Source of the DNA: JACDAN01 sp963802375
Lineage (GTDB): Bacteria; Actinomycetota; Thermoleophilia; Gaiellales; Gaiellaceae
Assembly: GCA_963802375.1 (NCBI GenBank)
Contig: CAWDIJ010000010.1
Coordinates: forward strand, 1,054,001 to 1,118,000
Length of the DNA stretch: 64,000 nt
Reading direction: 5' to 3'
Below are positions 8,776-17,142 of the stretch, piece by piece. Under the pieces are notes generated by a model. The model made no database searches. It was given only the letters and a program-made list of their open reading frames with translations, and had not been told where the DNA came from. Position 1 is the stretch's first letter. Each line of letters starts with the position of its first letter. A program made the position numbers and the translations under genes.

Positions 8776-10290
8776 TTACGCGCGCACCCCGTAGATCGCC
8801 TCCACCTTCGACTGCAGGTACGCGAGGTAGGGCTCGACGTCGAGCGGGCCGCCCACGATCCGCTCCAGCATCTCGTCCGGCGTGAAGCGCCGGCCCCAGC
8901 GGTACATGTGCTCGCGGAGCCAGTCGCGGAGCGGGGCGAACTCGCCCGCCTCCATCTGCGAGTCGAGATCCGGCAGCTCCAAGCGCACCTTCTCCCAGAT
9001 CTGCACGGAGGCGATCGTCCCGAGGAGATACGTCGGGAAGTAGCCGAACGAGCCGCCCGACCAGTGGACGTCCTGGAGGACGCCCCGCGCGTCGTCAGGC
9101 GGGTCGAGCCCGAGGTACTCCTGCATCTTCTCGTTCCAGACGCGCGGCAGGTCGCGCAGCTCCAACCGCCCGGCGATGATCTCCTGCTCGAGCTCGTACC
9201 GCAGGATGATGTGCATCCCGTACGTGATCTCGTCGGCCTCGACGCGGATGAACCCGGGCTCCACGCGATTGACATAGCGCCAGTACATCTCGTCCGTGAC
9301 GCCGTTCAGCTGCTCCGGGAAGACCTCCTGGATCTTCGGGAAGAAGTAGCGCCAGAACGGGCGCGACCGGCAGACGAGGTTCTCCCAGAGCCGGCTCTGC
9401 GACTCGTGGAGCACCATCGAGTTCAGCTCGACGAGCGGCGTCCGCTCGAGCGCGCGGTCGATGCCGTTCTCGTAGATCCCGTGCCCGAACTCGTGCGCCG
9501 TGTGGAAGATCGACTCCGCGTCGGCCTCCGAGTAGCGCGTCGTCAGGCGGATGTCGTCGACCGAGATCGACGTCGCGAACGGATGGACGGTCGGGTCGAG
9601 CCGCCAGGACTCGGACGAGTACCCGAGAGCCTCGAGGATCTCCCGCCCGATCAGCTCCTGCTTCTCGACCGGGAAGTGGCCATGCGCAAAGCCCGAGTCG
9701 ACGGGCTCGGCCGCCGCGACCTCGCGGATGAGCGGGATGACGACTTCCTTGATCCGCTCGAAGATCGCGGTGATCTCCTCGCTGCGGGCGCCCTCCTCAT
9801 AGTCGTCGAGGAGGATGTCGTAGGCGGACTTGCCCGTGTCGTTGAAGCACTCGATGTAGCGGCGCTTCAGGGCAAGGTTCTTCTCGAGGTACGGCAGGAA
9901 GGCCTCGAAGTCCGAGTTGCGGCGGGCCTCGGCCCACGCCATGACGCCGAGCACCTCCGCCTTCGTGATCTCCGCCTGGAGCTCGGGCGGGACGCGCCGC
10001 GCCTTCTCGTAGTCGCGCCGGGTAACGCGGATCAGCGCCGCGTCGATCGACTCCGGGTCGAGAGCCGACTCGTGCTCCGCGAGCTCGCCGAGGAGCTTGC
10101 CGGTCTCGTCCGAGACGAACAGCTCGTGCGAGAACCGGTCGATCGTCGCGAGCTGGTCGGCGCGGGCATCGTTGCCGGCCGGGGGCATCATCGTCTGCTG
10201 GTCCCAGCCGAGGAGCGCACTCGCGCGATTGAGGTCGAGAATCGTCCCGACGCGCTCCCTGAGCTCGTTCAACGTGGCTTCGTGACTCAC
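8776..10290 (-). CDS. M32 family metallocarboxypeptidase (Taq type)
   Basis: 504 aa, the usual length of M32 carboxypeptidases, which are cytoplasmic Zn enzymes that remove C-terminal residues from peptides. Visible signatures: ALLGWDQQTMMPPAGNDAR near the N-terminus, HPFATSIS (the family's HPF block), the zinc site HTAHEFGHGIYE (HEFGH) with the downstream Glu in HESQSRLWENL, and EITYGMHIILRYELEQ. Its GTG start overlaps the stop of the upstream DUF4015 gene (GTGA), implying co-translation. Confidence 0.93.
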   Translation of the reverse strand: MSHEATLNELRERVGTILDLNRASALLGWDQQTMMPPAGNDARADQLATIDRFSHELFVSDETGKLLGELAEHESALDPESIDAALIRVTRRDYEKARRVPPELQAEITKAEVLGVMAWAEARRNSDFEAFLPYLEKNLALKRRYIECFNDTGKSAYDILLDDYEEGARSEEITAIFERIKEVVIPLIREVAAAEPVDSGFAHGHFPVEKQELIGREILEALGYSSESWRLDPTVHPFATSISVDDIRLTTRYSEADAESIFHTAHEFGHGIYENGIDRALERTPLVELNSMVLHESQSRLWENLVCRSRPFWRYFFPKIQEVFPEQLNGVTDEMYWRYVNRVEPGFIRVEADEITYGMHIILRYELEQEIIAGRLELRDLPRVWNEKMQEYLGLDPPDDARGVLQDVHWSGGSFGYFPTYLLGTIASVQIWEKVRLELPDLDSQMEAGEFAPLRDWLREHMYRWGRRFTPDEMLERIVGGPLDVEPYLAYLQSKVEAIYGVRA

Positions 10291-11462
10291 CGAGAGGTCA
10301 GCGCTCCTTCCGTGTAGACACCGGACGGGTTCCAGAGGAGGAACCCACCGGACTTCCAGCGCCGAGCGGCGCGAATCTGCTCCTGAACGTGTGTCAGCGT
10401 GGTCGTCCCGTTGAAGCTGAAGTCTTCCAGCCAGGGGACGAGCTGCGCCTTGCCGCGCCTCATCTGGCGGCGGAAGTCCCTCAGCGATCTGCCCACGGTC
10501 CGGCTGGGCATCGCAACCGGACTGTCGAGCCCGTACTCACCCGGACCGTAGTGGGAGGGATAGACCATCGGGTAGATCGCGTCGACGATCTTCGCGAGCC
10601 GGCGGGGCGACTGCCCGATGCCGAGATCCCGTGTCGCCGAGAGGCCGAAGACATCGACGGAGACACGGACGCCCATCGGCTTCAGACGCTTCGTCGCGTA
10701 GTGGACGAAGCGCGCGATGGTCACGCCCATGGCCTCGTTCCGCTTACCCGGGAAGACCGCGGCCTCGATGTTGCCGTCGCTCGGGAACCGGACGTAGTCG
10801 AACTGGATTTCGTCGAAGCCGGCCCTGGCGGCCGCTTGCGCGATCCGGAGGTTGTAGTCCCAGACCCGCTTGTCGTACGGGTTCGTCCAGCCGAGGCCCG
10901 CGTGGTTCTCCCAGACGCCGCCGCCGGGCGTGCGAATCGCGAGATCCGGCCTCGCCCTCGCGAGGATGGGATCCTCGAAACAGACGACGCGGCCGATCAG
11001 GAAGAGCCCTTCGGCATGCACCTGCTTGGCGGTCTTGACGGGGTCGTAGTAGCGCATCGCTGCGCCGACGCGCTTGCGAGCGGCGGAGCCAGCCGGTGGA
11101 ACGCGACCTCGCCGTTCTCGTCCTTGACGTCGAGCTGGATCGTGTTGATCCCGGGGATCCGTGTGTACTCGGCAAGCTTGCCGTCGAGGGAGGCGAGCGC
11201 CATCGTCACGTGGACGCCGCGGATCTCCTTCGGCACGCGGCGGGCCGGTTCGCTTCGGCGCGGCGGCCTTCTTCTTGACCGCCACGGGCTTGGCGGCCTC
11301 AACGCCGTCCTGGCGGTCGGGCAGGGCGCCGGCGCCGACCGCAACTGCGGCGGCAGCAACCAGCAGGGCGATGCCGCCGACCGTCCGGCGGAGCCTTCGC
11401 CGTCGCCTCGACTGCGCTCGTCGCTGCCGAAAACGGTCATTCGGGTCGAGAAACGGCTCCAC
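10287..11462 (-). pseudogene. putative glycoside hydrolase-like DUF4015 protein with two compensating frameshifts
   Basis: A 391-codon frame is open throughout, but its middle is wrong. The C-terminal two thirds (AAMRYYDPVKTAKQVHAEG, FDEIQFDYVRFPSDG, VSVDVFGLSATRDLGIGQ, DAIYPMVYPSHYGPGEYG) is clearly a DUF4015 TIM-barrel, and the N-terminus has an Arg-rich head plus one membrane anchor. Between about 11240 and 11090 the family sequence (VPKEIRGVHVTMALASLDG, IPGINTIQLDVKDENGEVAF) appears in a different minus-strand frame. One indel lies near 11235-11250 and one near 11065-11100, and the second restores the frame. This is either an inactive or altered gene or two sequencing errors. GTG start at 11462. 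Confidence 0.75.
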
Positions 11463-11536
11463 AGGACTCGCAACCGTACAACGCCTCGGGCGAAACGGAG
11501 GGATTACGTCAGCGCGCGGGCGGGTAGGGAGTCGCC

Positions 11537-11851
11537 ATGGGCCTGGTCGTCAGCCTGATCCTGATTGCCGTCGGCGCGATCCTCATCTGGGGCGTCAACG
11601 CTGAAAGCACCGATTTCAACAAGGACGCCGTCGGCGTGATCCTGATGATCGTGGGCTTCGTCGCCTTCCTGCTCAGCCTGATGATGTGGCGCTCCTGGTG
11701 GGGCCCCGGGGCTTTCACCTCGCGCCGCACGTACGTCGACGACGGCCGCGCGGCTGCGCCCGCAGCCGACCCGTACGACACCCGCCGCCGCGTCGTGCAC
11801 GAGGAAGAGGACGTCGCAGGCCCGCCGCCCGGCGCGCCGCCTCCTCCCTAG
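11537..11851 (+). CDS. small membrane protein, DUF6458-like
   Basis: 104 aa: two hydrophobic helices (GLVVSLILIAVGAILIWGV and VGVILMIVGFVAFLLSLMM) followed by a Pro/Ala-rich soluble tail. The glycine pattern and the 'NAESTDFNKDAVGVILM' loop resemble the DUF6458 family of actinobacterial small membrane proteins. Function is unknown. Transcribed divergently from the DUF4015 gene. Confidence 0.6.
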   Translation: MGLVVSLILIAVGAILIWGVNAESTDFNKDAVGVILMIVGFVAFLLSLMMWRSWWGPGAFTSRRTYVDDGRAAAPAADPYDTRRRVVHEEEDVAGPPPGAPPPP

Positions 11852-11871
11852 CCTCTCGGCGAACGGGCCTC

Positions 11872-12315
11872 TTAACGAACGAGCCGTCCGTTCGGCTTCA
11901 CGACGAGCCAGAGGCCGCCGAACTCGTTCACGTTCTGGCACTTCACTTCCCGCGGCCCCTCGTGCGCGTAGTAGTAGAGCGGCCAGCCGTTGTACGTGAC
12001 CTGGAGGCGGCCGTTCCGCCGGCGCACCGTGCCGATCAGCGACTGCTTGACTCCGCGCATCGCCTTGACCTTGCCCTTGGAGAAGTAGACCGGCCAGGCG
12101 GCGGCGCAGGAGCCGTAGCAGGTGCTCTTCCCGCCGCGCTTGTCGCGCGTGAAGCCGTAGAGCACGCGGTCCTTGGCGTCGAAGAGGATCGGGCCGTAGC
12201 GCGTGTTCCGCACCTTGAGCGCCAGCTTCAGCTCCATGTCGGTCCTCGCCGGGCCGGCACCGCCCGATGCCGGGATCGCGAGGGCGGCGGCGAGCAGCAC
12301 GAGCAGCGTCTTCAT
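11872..12315 (-). CDS. secreted COG4315-type protein
   Basis: 147 aa with a signal peptide (MKTLLVLLAAALAIPASGG). The body has the COG4315 features: TRYGPILFDAKDRVLYGFTRD, then STCYGSCAAAWPVYF (paired cysteines and a WP motif) and YNGWPLYYYAHEG. The family is often annotated as a predicted lipoprotein, but no lipobox cysteine is present here, so it is probably secreted and unlipidated. The ATG at 12315 is preferred over an upstream frame start because an AGGAGG sequence precedes it by 6 nt. Confidence 0.75.
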   Translation of the reverse strand: MKTLLVLLAAALAIPASGGAGPARTDMELKLALKVRNTRYGPILFDAKDRVLYGFTRDKRGGKSTCYGSCAAAWPVYFSKGKVKAMRGVKQSLIGTVRRRNGRLQVTYNGWPLYYYAHEGPREVKCQNVNEFGGLWLVVKPNGRLVR

Positions 12316-12379
12316 CTCGATCCTCCTGAGCGCGTTGACGGCCACACCGTAGGCGGCGGCACCTTTCGAGATCCTTAAA

Positions 12380-13303
12380 TCAGCGGCCGTTGCGGCTCGG
12401 AAGCAGGCGCCCGAGCGTGTCGGAGGCGATGTAGCCCGCGATCTTCGGGTTCTCCTGGAGGCGGCGGAGCGAGTACGCGTACCACTGCTCCCCGTACGGA
12501 ACGTAGATCCGCAGACGGTGGCCTTGTGCGACGAGCTGCGTCCCTCGCTGGGGTCTGACCCCCAGCAGCATCTGGAACTCGTACTCGCCCGGCGAGCGCC
12601 CCGCCTGACGGACCAGCCGCTCTCCCTCCCTGATCAGCCACTCGTCGTGGGTGGCGATCCCGACGTAGGAGCCGCCCTCGAGCAGCGCTTCGAGCGCGTG
12701 CACGAAGTTCTCTCGCACCTCGTCGAAGCCCTGATACGCGATCTCTTCGGGCTCGACGTAAATCCCCTTGCAGAGACGGACGTTCGGTGTGAGGTCCGAT
12801 AGCGCCTCGATGTCGGCGAGCGTCCGGCGGAGATACGCCTGGAGCACGATGCCGACGTTGTCGAGGCCCGCCTCGCGCAGCTCGCGGTAGAGGCGCAGCG
12901 TCTCGTCGGTGCAGCTCGAGTCCTCCATGTCGATCCGGACGAAGTTCGCGCGGTCGGCGGCCTGGCGAACGAGCCGCTCGAGGATCTCGCGACAGAGCCC
13001 GTGGTCGATCTTGAGTCCGAGGCCGGTCAGCTTCACGCTGACGTTCGAGTCGAGGCCCTGCTCGTCGATCGTGCGGAAGGCGTTCTCGTACTCGTAGCCG
13101 ATGTGGCGCGCTTCCTCCCAGGTCGAGATTTCCTCGCCCAGGACGTCGATCGTCGCCATCTTCCCCTCGTCGTTCAGACGCTTGACGACGCGGCAGGCGT
13201 CCTCCACCCGCGTGCCGGCGATGTAGCGCTCCGAGATCTTTCGGACAATCGGCTTCGGAACTGCCGGCAGGGTGCGGACGATGGCGCGGTCGAGGATCGC
13301 CAT
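12380..13303 (-). CDS. proline dehydrogenase
   Basis: 307-aa monofunctional PRODH (FAD TIM-barrel) that oxidises proline to pyrroline-5-carboxylate. Seen: VSVKLTGLGLKIDHGLC, NFVRIDMEDSSCTDETL, VGIVLQAYLRRTLADIE, VRLCKGIYVEPEEIAYQ, VGIATHDEWLI, EFQMLLGV, RLRIYVPYGEQWYAY and YSLRRLQENP. The ATG at 13303 is chosen because the conserved N-terminus starts there; a TAGAAT -10 lies 11 nt upstream. After GVRP the family's usual LQ-rich stretch is replaced by QRGTQ, encoded by a palindromic GGGGTCTGACCCCC. No P5C dehydrogenase is in the window. Confidence 0.9.
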   Translation of the reverse strand: MAILDRAIVRTLPAVPKPIVRKISERYIAGTRVEDACRVVKRLNDEGKMATIDVLGEEISTWEEARHIGYEYENAFRTIDEQGLDSNVSVKLTGLGLKIDHGLCREILERLVRQAADRANFVRIDMEDSSCTDETLRLYRELREAGLDNVGIVLQAYLRRTLADIEALSDLTPNVRLCKGIYVEPEEIAYQGFDEVRENFVHALEALLEGGSYVGIATHDEWLIREGERLVRQAGRSPGEYEFQMLLGVRPQRGTQLVAQGHRLRIYVPYGEQWYAYSLRRLQENPKIAGYIASDTLGRLLPSRNGR

Positions 13304-13368
13304 GTGGCGCGAGAATTCTAGGAGAGGAGCGGCCTCGCGGCCCGTCGGAAGGCCCGGGCGCCCGTATC

Positions 13369-13400
13369 GGTGTCGGACCCCGCGACCTGTCAAGGGGAAC
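13369..13400. repeat. short dispersed repeat (GGTGTCGGACCCCG...GTCAAGGG), copy 2
   Basis: Second copy of the block pair at 8676-8703, in the 160-bp gap between proline dehydrogenase and a small gene. The rest of that gap shows no gene or recognisable signal. Confidence 0.55.
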
Positions 13401-13463
13401 CTGTGTCAAGAGTGCGCCAATTGCGCCTCCTGCGCGCGGTGCGTCGGTGGAGCCTGCCGTGCC

Positions 13464-13757
13464 CTAGCTCTCGCGCATGAACCCCTGGCGCGCGGCGCTC
13501 ACGAGCGCCACCGCCTCGGGGAAGAGGACGCGCATGGCGTCGCGCAGCGCGATCGCCTGCTCGTCCGGGCCGCCCTCGCCGCGCAGCTGGCCGAGCGCGG
13601 CGGCGGTGAGCTGAACGGCCGTGTTGAGCGTCAGAGTCGCGAACTGCTCACGCTGCGCCTCCGCGACGGACTCCGCCTGCTTCTCGGCGAACTCGCGCAG
13701 GCCCCGCATCAGGTCCTCGGGGTCGCCGCCCATCGGGAAGCCGAAGCCACCTTCCAT
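13464..13757 (-). CDS. hypothetical helical protein, 97 aa
   Basis: Predominantly helical and charged (LMRGLREFAEKQAESVAEAQ, LNTAVQLTAAALGQLRGEG) with a Gly-rich head (MEGGFGFPMGG). No family recognised. Its ATG lies 4 nt after the stop of the upstream gene, so the pair is almost certainly co-transcribed and perhaps forms a complex. Confidence 0.6.
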   Translation of the reverse strand: MEGGFGFPMGGDPEDLMRGLREFAEKQAESVAEAQREQFATLTLNTAVQLTAAALGQLRGEGGPDEQAIALRDAMRVLFPEAVALVSAARQGFMRES

Positions 13758-13761
13758 GGCC

Positions 13762-14313
13762 TTACCGTAGCGATTCCTTGTAGTTCGACTCGACGTCACT
13801 TGTGAACGACTGCACAGCGCCGGCCGAGGCCTTCATCGCCTCCGCGAAGGGCGACGACCCCGGCGAGCCGAGCGCGTCCTCCAGCCGCTTCGTGGCCACG
13901 CCCACCTCGTCGAGGTAGCTGGCGGTGGCCAGGCGAGGCGCGGCGCCCAGCGTCCGCTGGAGGTCGAGCACCGCCTCCTCGGCTTCCTCGATCCCCTCCG
14001 GGCTCTCGGTGAGGCGAAGAGCGACGAGTCGCGAGCGAAGCTCGTCCAGCTCACCTCCGCCGGCGCTCTCCTCGGCGAGCTCGGCGAGGGCGACGAGCGA
14101 GGCGGCCTCGCGGACCAGCTCGCGTTCCGTCACCGGCGCGCCCTTCTCGTCGAGCGCGAGCCATGACACGTCGTCACCCGAGCGGAACGCGCAGAGGTAC
14201 ACCCGGCCGCCCTGCGCCGGTTCGGCGGCAAGGACACCGGCGAGCTCCTCACCGTCGGAGGCGTGCTCGGCCGCAGCCGCCGCGATGCGGTTCAGATCCT
14301 CCGCGAGAGTCAC
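13762..14313 (-). CDS. hypothetical helical protein, 183 aa
   Basis: Acidic, mostly helical protein. The N-terminal third has a small beta-rich portion (GGRVYLCAFRSGDDVSWLALDEKGAPV), and the rest looks like a helical bundle. Not recognised. GTG start only 20 bp from the divergent MenG-like gene, with TATTTT 8 nt upstream as a possible -10; the two genes must share almost all of their promoter DNA. Confidence 0.6.
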   Translation of the reverse strand: MTLAEDLNRIAAAAAEHASDGEELAGVLAAEPAQGGRVYLCAFRSGDDVSWLALDEKGAPVTERELVREAASLVALAELAEESAGGGELDELRSRLVALRLTESPEGIEEAEEAVLDLQRTLGAAPRLATASYLDEVGVATKRLEDALGSPGSSPFAEAMKASAGAVQSFTSDVESNYKESLR

Positions 14314-14332
14314 GGGGGGAAAATAGACCTCC

Positions 14333-15022
14333 GTGAAGGAGCAGGCCCTCGACCTCTTCGCTCCGCTGGGGCCGACCTACGACCGGTACGCCAACCTCCT
14401 CTCCTTCGGACAGGATCCGCGCTGGCGCAGCTTCCTCGTCTCCCGACTGGACGTCGAGCCAGCCAACACCGTGCTGGATGTTGCGACCGGGACGGCGGCG
14501 GTGGCGATCGAGCTCGCCGGTCGCACCGGCTGCCGCGTCGTCGGGCTGGACCAGAGCGCCGAGATGCTCGCGGAGGGACGCAACCGCGTCGCGGAGGCCG
14601 GCCTGGGCGAGCGCATCGAGCTCGTGCAGGGCGAGGCCGAGCGGCTGCCGTTCGACGACGCCTCGTTCGACGGGCTTACGTTCACCTACCTGCTCCGCTA
14701 CGTGAACGACCCGCTCGCGACGCTCCAGGAGCTCGCGCGGGTCGTCAGGACCGAAGGGACGATCGCGATGCTCGAGTTCGGCCTGCCGCGGGGGGCGGCG
14801 CGGCCGGCGTGGGAGCTGTGGGTGCGCTTCGGCTTGCCCGCCGCCGGGGCACTGATCTCGCCCGGCTGGCGCGAGGTCGGCTCCTTCCTCGGGCCGAGCA
14901 TCCGCCGGTTCCACGCCGGCCACGATTTGCCGGCGCTCTGGCGCCAGGCCGGAATCGGCGGCGTCCAGTCGAAGCGGCTGAGCCTCGGCGGCGGCCTCGT
15001 GATGTGGGGCCAAAAGGAGTGA
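14333..15022 (+). CDS. UbiE/MenG-type C-methyltransferase
   Basis: 229-aa SAM-dependent methyltransferase resembling demethylmenaquinone methyltransferase: PLGPTYDRYANLLSFGQDPRWR at the N-terminus, SAM motif VLDVATGTAAVAIELA, DQSAEML, and the post-motif block LPFDDASFDGLTFTYLLRYVND. This fits the last step of menaquinone synthesis, but paralogues with other substrates are common, so no symbol is given. GTG start. Its stop overlaps the next gene's GTG (GTGA). Confidence 0.8.
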   Translation: MKEQALDLFAPLGPTYDRYANLLSFGQDPRWRSFLVSRLDVEPANTVLDVATGTAAVAIELAGRTGCRVVGLDQSAEMLAEGRNRVAEAGLGERIELVQGEAERLPFDDASFDGLTFTYLLRYVNDPLATLQELARVVRTEGTIAMLEFGLPRGAARPAWELWVRFGLPAAGALISPGWREVGSFLGPSIRRFHAGHDLPALWRQAGIGGVQSKRLSLGGGLVMWGQKE

Positions 15023-15693
15023 GCCGGCCGGCCTTCTACGCCCTCAGAACGGGAGGCTTCCGCGACTACGTCACGTTCCTCCACCTCCCGTACACCGCCT
15101 GGCACTTGAGCTACGTCGCAATCGGGGCGGCGCTCGCCCCGGAGCTCCAAAGCGACCGCCTGCTCATCGCGCTCGCCGCATTCGCCCTTGCCTTAGGGGT
15201 CGGCGCCCACGCACTCGACGAGCTCCAGGGCCGGCCGCTCGGGACCCAGATACCGGCGGCGGTGCTCTGGACGCTCGGTCTCGGTTCGATCGCCGGCGCC
15301 GTCGCCATCGGCATCGGCGCCGCCGTCGCCTGGACGCCCTGGCTGCTGCCGTTCGTCGCCGTTGGCGCGTTCCTCGTCTTTGCCTACAACCTCGAGCTCT
15401 TCGGCGGCCGCTTCCACACCGACCTGTGGTTCGCCCTCGCCTGGGGCGCCTTTCCACTGCTGACCGGCTACTTCGTCGTCGCCGAGAAGCTGACCGGGGC
15501 GGCGCTTTTGGCCGCTGTATTCGCCGTCGCGACGAGCCTGGCGCAACGCGCGCTCTCGACCCCGGTCCGCGCGGTGCGACGAGGGCGCAGCGACGAGCCG
15601 CCGAGCACGATCGTGGGACCGGAAAGGGCGCTGAGAGCGCTGAGTGTCGCGATGGTCGCCCTCGCTGCGGCGCTGCTCGCCCTACGATGGTGA
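15019..15693 (+). CDS. polytopic membrane protein, possibly distant UbiA-like
   Basis: 224 aa with about seven hydrophobic segments. The loop GVGAHALDELQGRPLGTQIP sits where UbiA prenyltransferases have their first Asp-rich motif, but the canonical NDxxDxxxD is absent, so any link to UbiA is an inference. Coupling to the MenG-like methyltransferase through a GTGA overlap suggests a role in quinone or membrane-lipid chemistry. Confidence 0.5.
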   Translation: MSRPAFYALRTGGFRDYVTFLHLPYTAWHLSYVAIGAALAPELQSDRLLIALAAFALALGVGAHALDELQGRPLGTQIPAAVLWTLGLGSIAGAVAIGIGAAVAWTPWLLPFVAVGAFLVFAYNLELFGGRFHTDLWFALAWGAFPLLTGYFVVAEKLTGAALLAAVFAVATSLAQRALSTPVRAVRRGRSDEPPSTIVGPERALRALSVAMVALAAALLALRW

Positions 15694-15697
15694 GCCG

Positions 15698-16804
15698 ATG
15701 GGCTTCCTTTCCAGCCGACGGAAACAGGCACAGCGGATCACGGACGTCGAGGCCGAGCTCGACCGCGCGCGAAACGAGCTGACGCGGGTCATCCGCGAGG
15801 AGACCGCCGCCAGCACCGCGGAGATCCAGCGCCTGCTCGCGCGTGAGCGCGCGGACTCGCTCTCCCGGCTGGAGGAGGAGGAGCGGAAGATCGCCGAGGA
15901 GCGGCGCCGCGACATCATCGAGCGCGAGCGAAGTGCCGGCTCCGAGCTGAGCATGAAGCTCGCGGAGGCGCAGAAGCGGATGGAGCAGCGTTACGCGAAC
16001 TGGAGCGCAGACCTCGACCGGACGCACCAGGCGCTTGCCGCAGAACTGAAGAAGCTCGCCGAGCGCCAGAAGGTTCTCATCGGCCAGGCTGAGAGCAGGC
16101 TCCAGGATGACCGCGAGAAGATCGACGAGGCCGGACAGCTCCAGGTCAAGGCCGTCCAGACGCTCCGCGAGGAGCTGCAGCGCGCATCCGAGCTGGCCGC
16201 GCAGGAGCTCCGCGCCGAGCTGGACGTGCACGGCGCCGAGCGGCGGCGGGCGCTCGAGGAGATGAGCCAGCGCATGAAGACGCGCGAGCGGCAGCTCGCC
16301 GAGCGCGTCGAACGCGAGGAGGCCGACGTCGTCCGCCGCATCCAGGCCCGCTTCGTCGACATTGAGCGGCGGCAGGTGGAGGCACTGGAACGGACCACGA
16401 AACAAGCGGCGGGCCGCTTCGCCGAGGCCGCAGCGCTCCAGTTCGACTCGGCGGTGAAATCCGCGCGCGAGGACGCCGCCCGCCGCCTCGCGCGCGAGCT
16501 CGATCGCGCCGTGATGATGTTCGCGCGAGAGGCCGAAACCGTCCTGGCCGAGCGGCTCGCGCAGGTCGCGAACACCGGTACGCAGCGCGTCGAAAAGCGG
16601 CTGCTCCACGTCACCGCGGGCCTCGAGCGCCAGAGCGACGAGTTCATCGCCTCGCTCCAGCAGCGCCTGAGCCAGCTGGAGCTCGAGGTGCACGACCGCC
16701 TGCGGACGCTCGCGGCAGAAGCGGAGGCGGAGCGATCCGTCCTCGAGAACCGTCTGCAGGAGCTCTCTCGCCGGACCGAGACGAGCCAGCCGGTTCGCCG
16801 GTAG
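15698..16804 (+). CDS. long coiled-coil protein
   Basis: 368 aa, almost entirely heptad-rich helix (ITDVEAELDRARNELTRVI, ERKIAEERRRDIIERERS, LAERVEREEADVVRRIQ) with no membrane segment or catalytic motif visible. ATG at 15698 lies 4 nt past the stop of the membrane protein gene; the frame is open further upstream but those codons lie inside that gene. A structural or scaffolding role is plausible; nothing more specific can be supported. Confidence 0.65.
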   Translation: MGFLSSRRKQAQRITDVEAELDRARNELTRVIREETAASTAEIQRLLARERADSLSRLEEEERKIAEERRRDIIERERSAGSELSMKLAEAQKRMEQRYANWSADLDRTHQALAAELKKLAERQKVLIGQAESRLQDDREKIDEAGQLQVKAVQTLREELQRASELAAQELRAELDVHGAERRRALEEMSQRMKTRERQLAERVEREEADVVRRIQARFVDIERRQVEALERTTKQAAGRFAEAAALQFDSAVKSAREDAARRLARELDRAVMMFAREAETVLAERLAQVANTGTQRVEKRLLHVTAGLERQSDEFIASLQQRLSQLELEVHDRLRTLAAEAEAERSVLENRLQELSRRTETSQPVRR

Positions 16805-16835
16805 CTGGTTCGACAACCAACTTTGGTGGGAAGGG

Positions 16836-16855
16836 TTCGTCTACGAAAAGACGAA
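16836..16855 (+). other. hairpin in the leader of the 64-aa protein gene
   Basis: TTCGTCT and AGACGAA separated by six bases (7-bp stem), about 25 bp before the ATG at 16880. A second small stem (TGGTT/AACCA) precedes it at 16806-16819. No T-run follows, so a 5'-UTR structure is more likely than a terminator. Confidence 0.4.
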
Positions 16856-16879
16856 TCAGAGCCGATCGAAGGCGTAGAG

Positions 16880-17074
16880 ATGACCGAGATCGTCGAGTAC
16901 AACCAGAGCGACCGGGATAAGGTCGCCAGCTGGCGTCTTCACCAGCTCATGGAGGCGGGCTATCCCGTCCACCTCGCAGAGCGCCTGGCGCAGAGCGATG
17001 CGGATCTCCACCGGGCCGTCGAGCTCCTTCGCCAGGGCTGCGACGCGACAGTCGCGGCCGAGATCCTGCTCTAA
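16880..17074 (+). CDS. conserved small protein, 64 aa
   Basis: Helical protein with two short repeats that look UBA-like (WRLHQLMEAGYPVHLAERLA and DLHRAVELLRQGCDATVAAEIL). Similar small proteins occur in related actinobacteria as I recall them, but no function is known. The ATG at 16880 gives a normal compact protein; the frame remains open to 16823. Confidence 0.55.
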   Translation: MTEIVEYNQSDRDKVASWRLHQLMEAGYPVHLAERLAQSDADLHRAVELLRQGCDATVAAEILL

Positions 17075-17142
17075 GCCTCTCTCCGGGCCGTGGCCGAATC
17101 GACGCCTGGCCCGGCTAAGCGCCTCCTGGCATCCTGGGCGCT

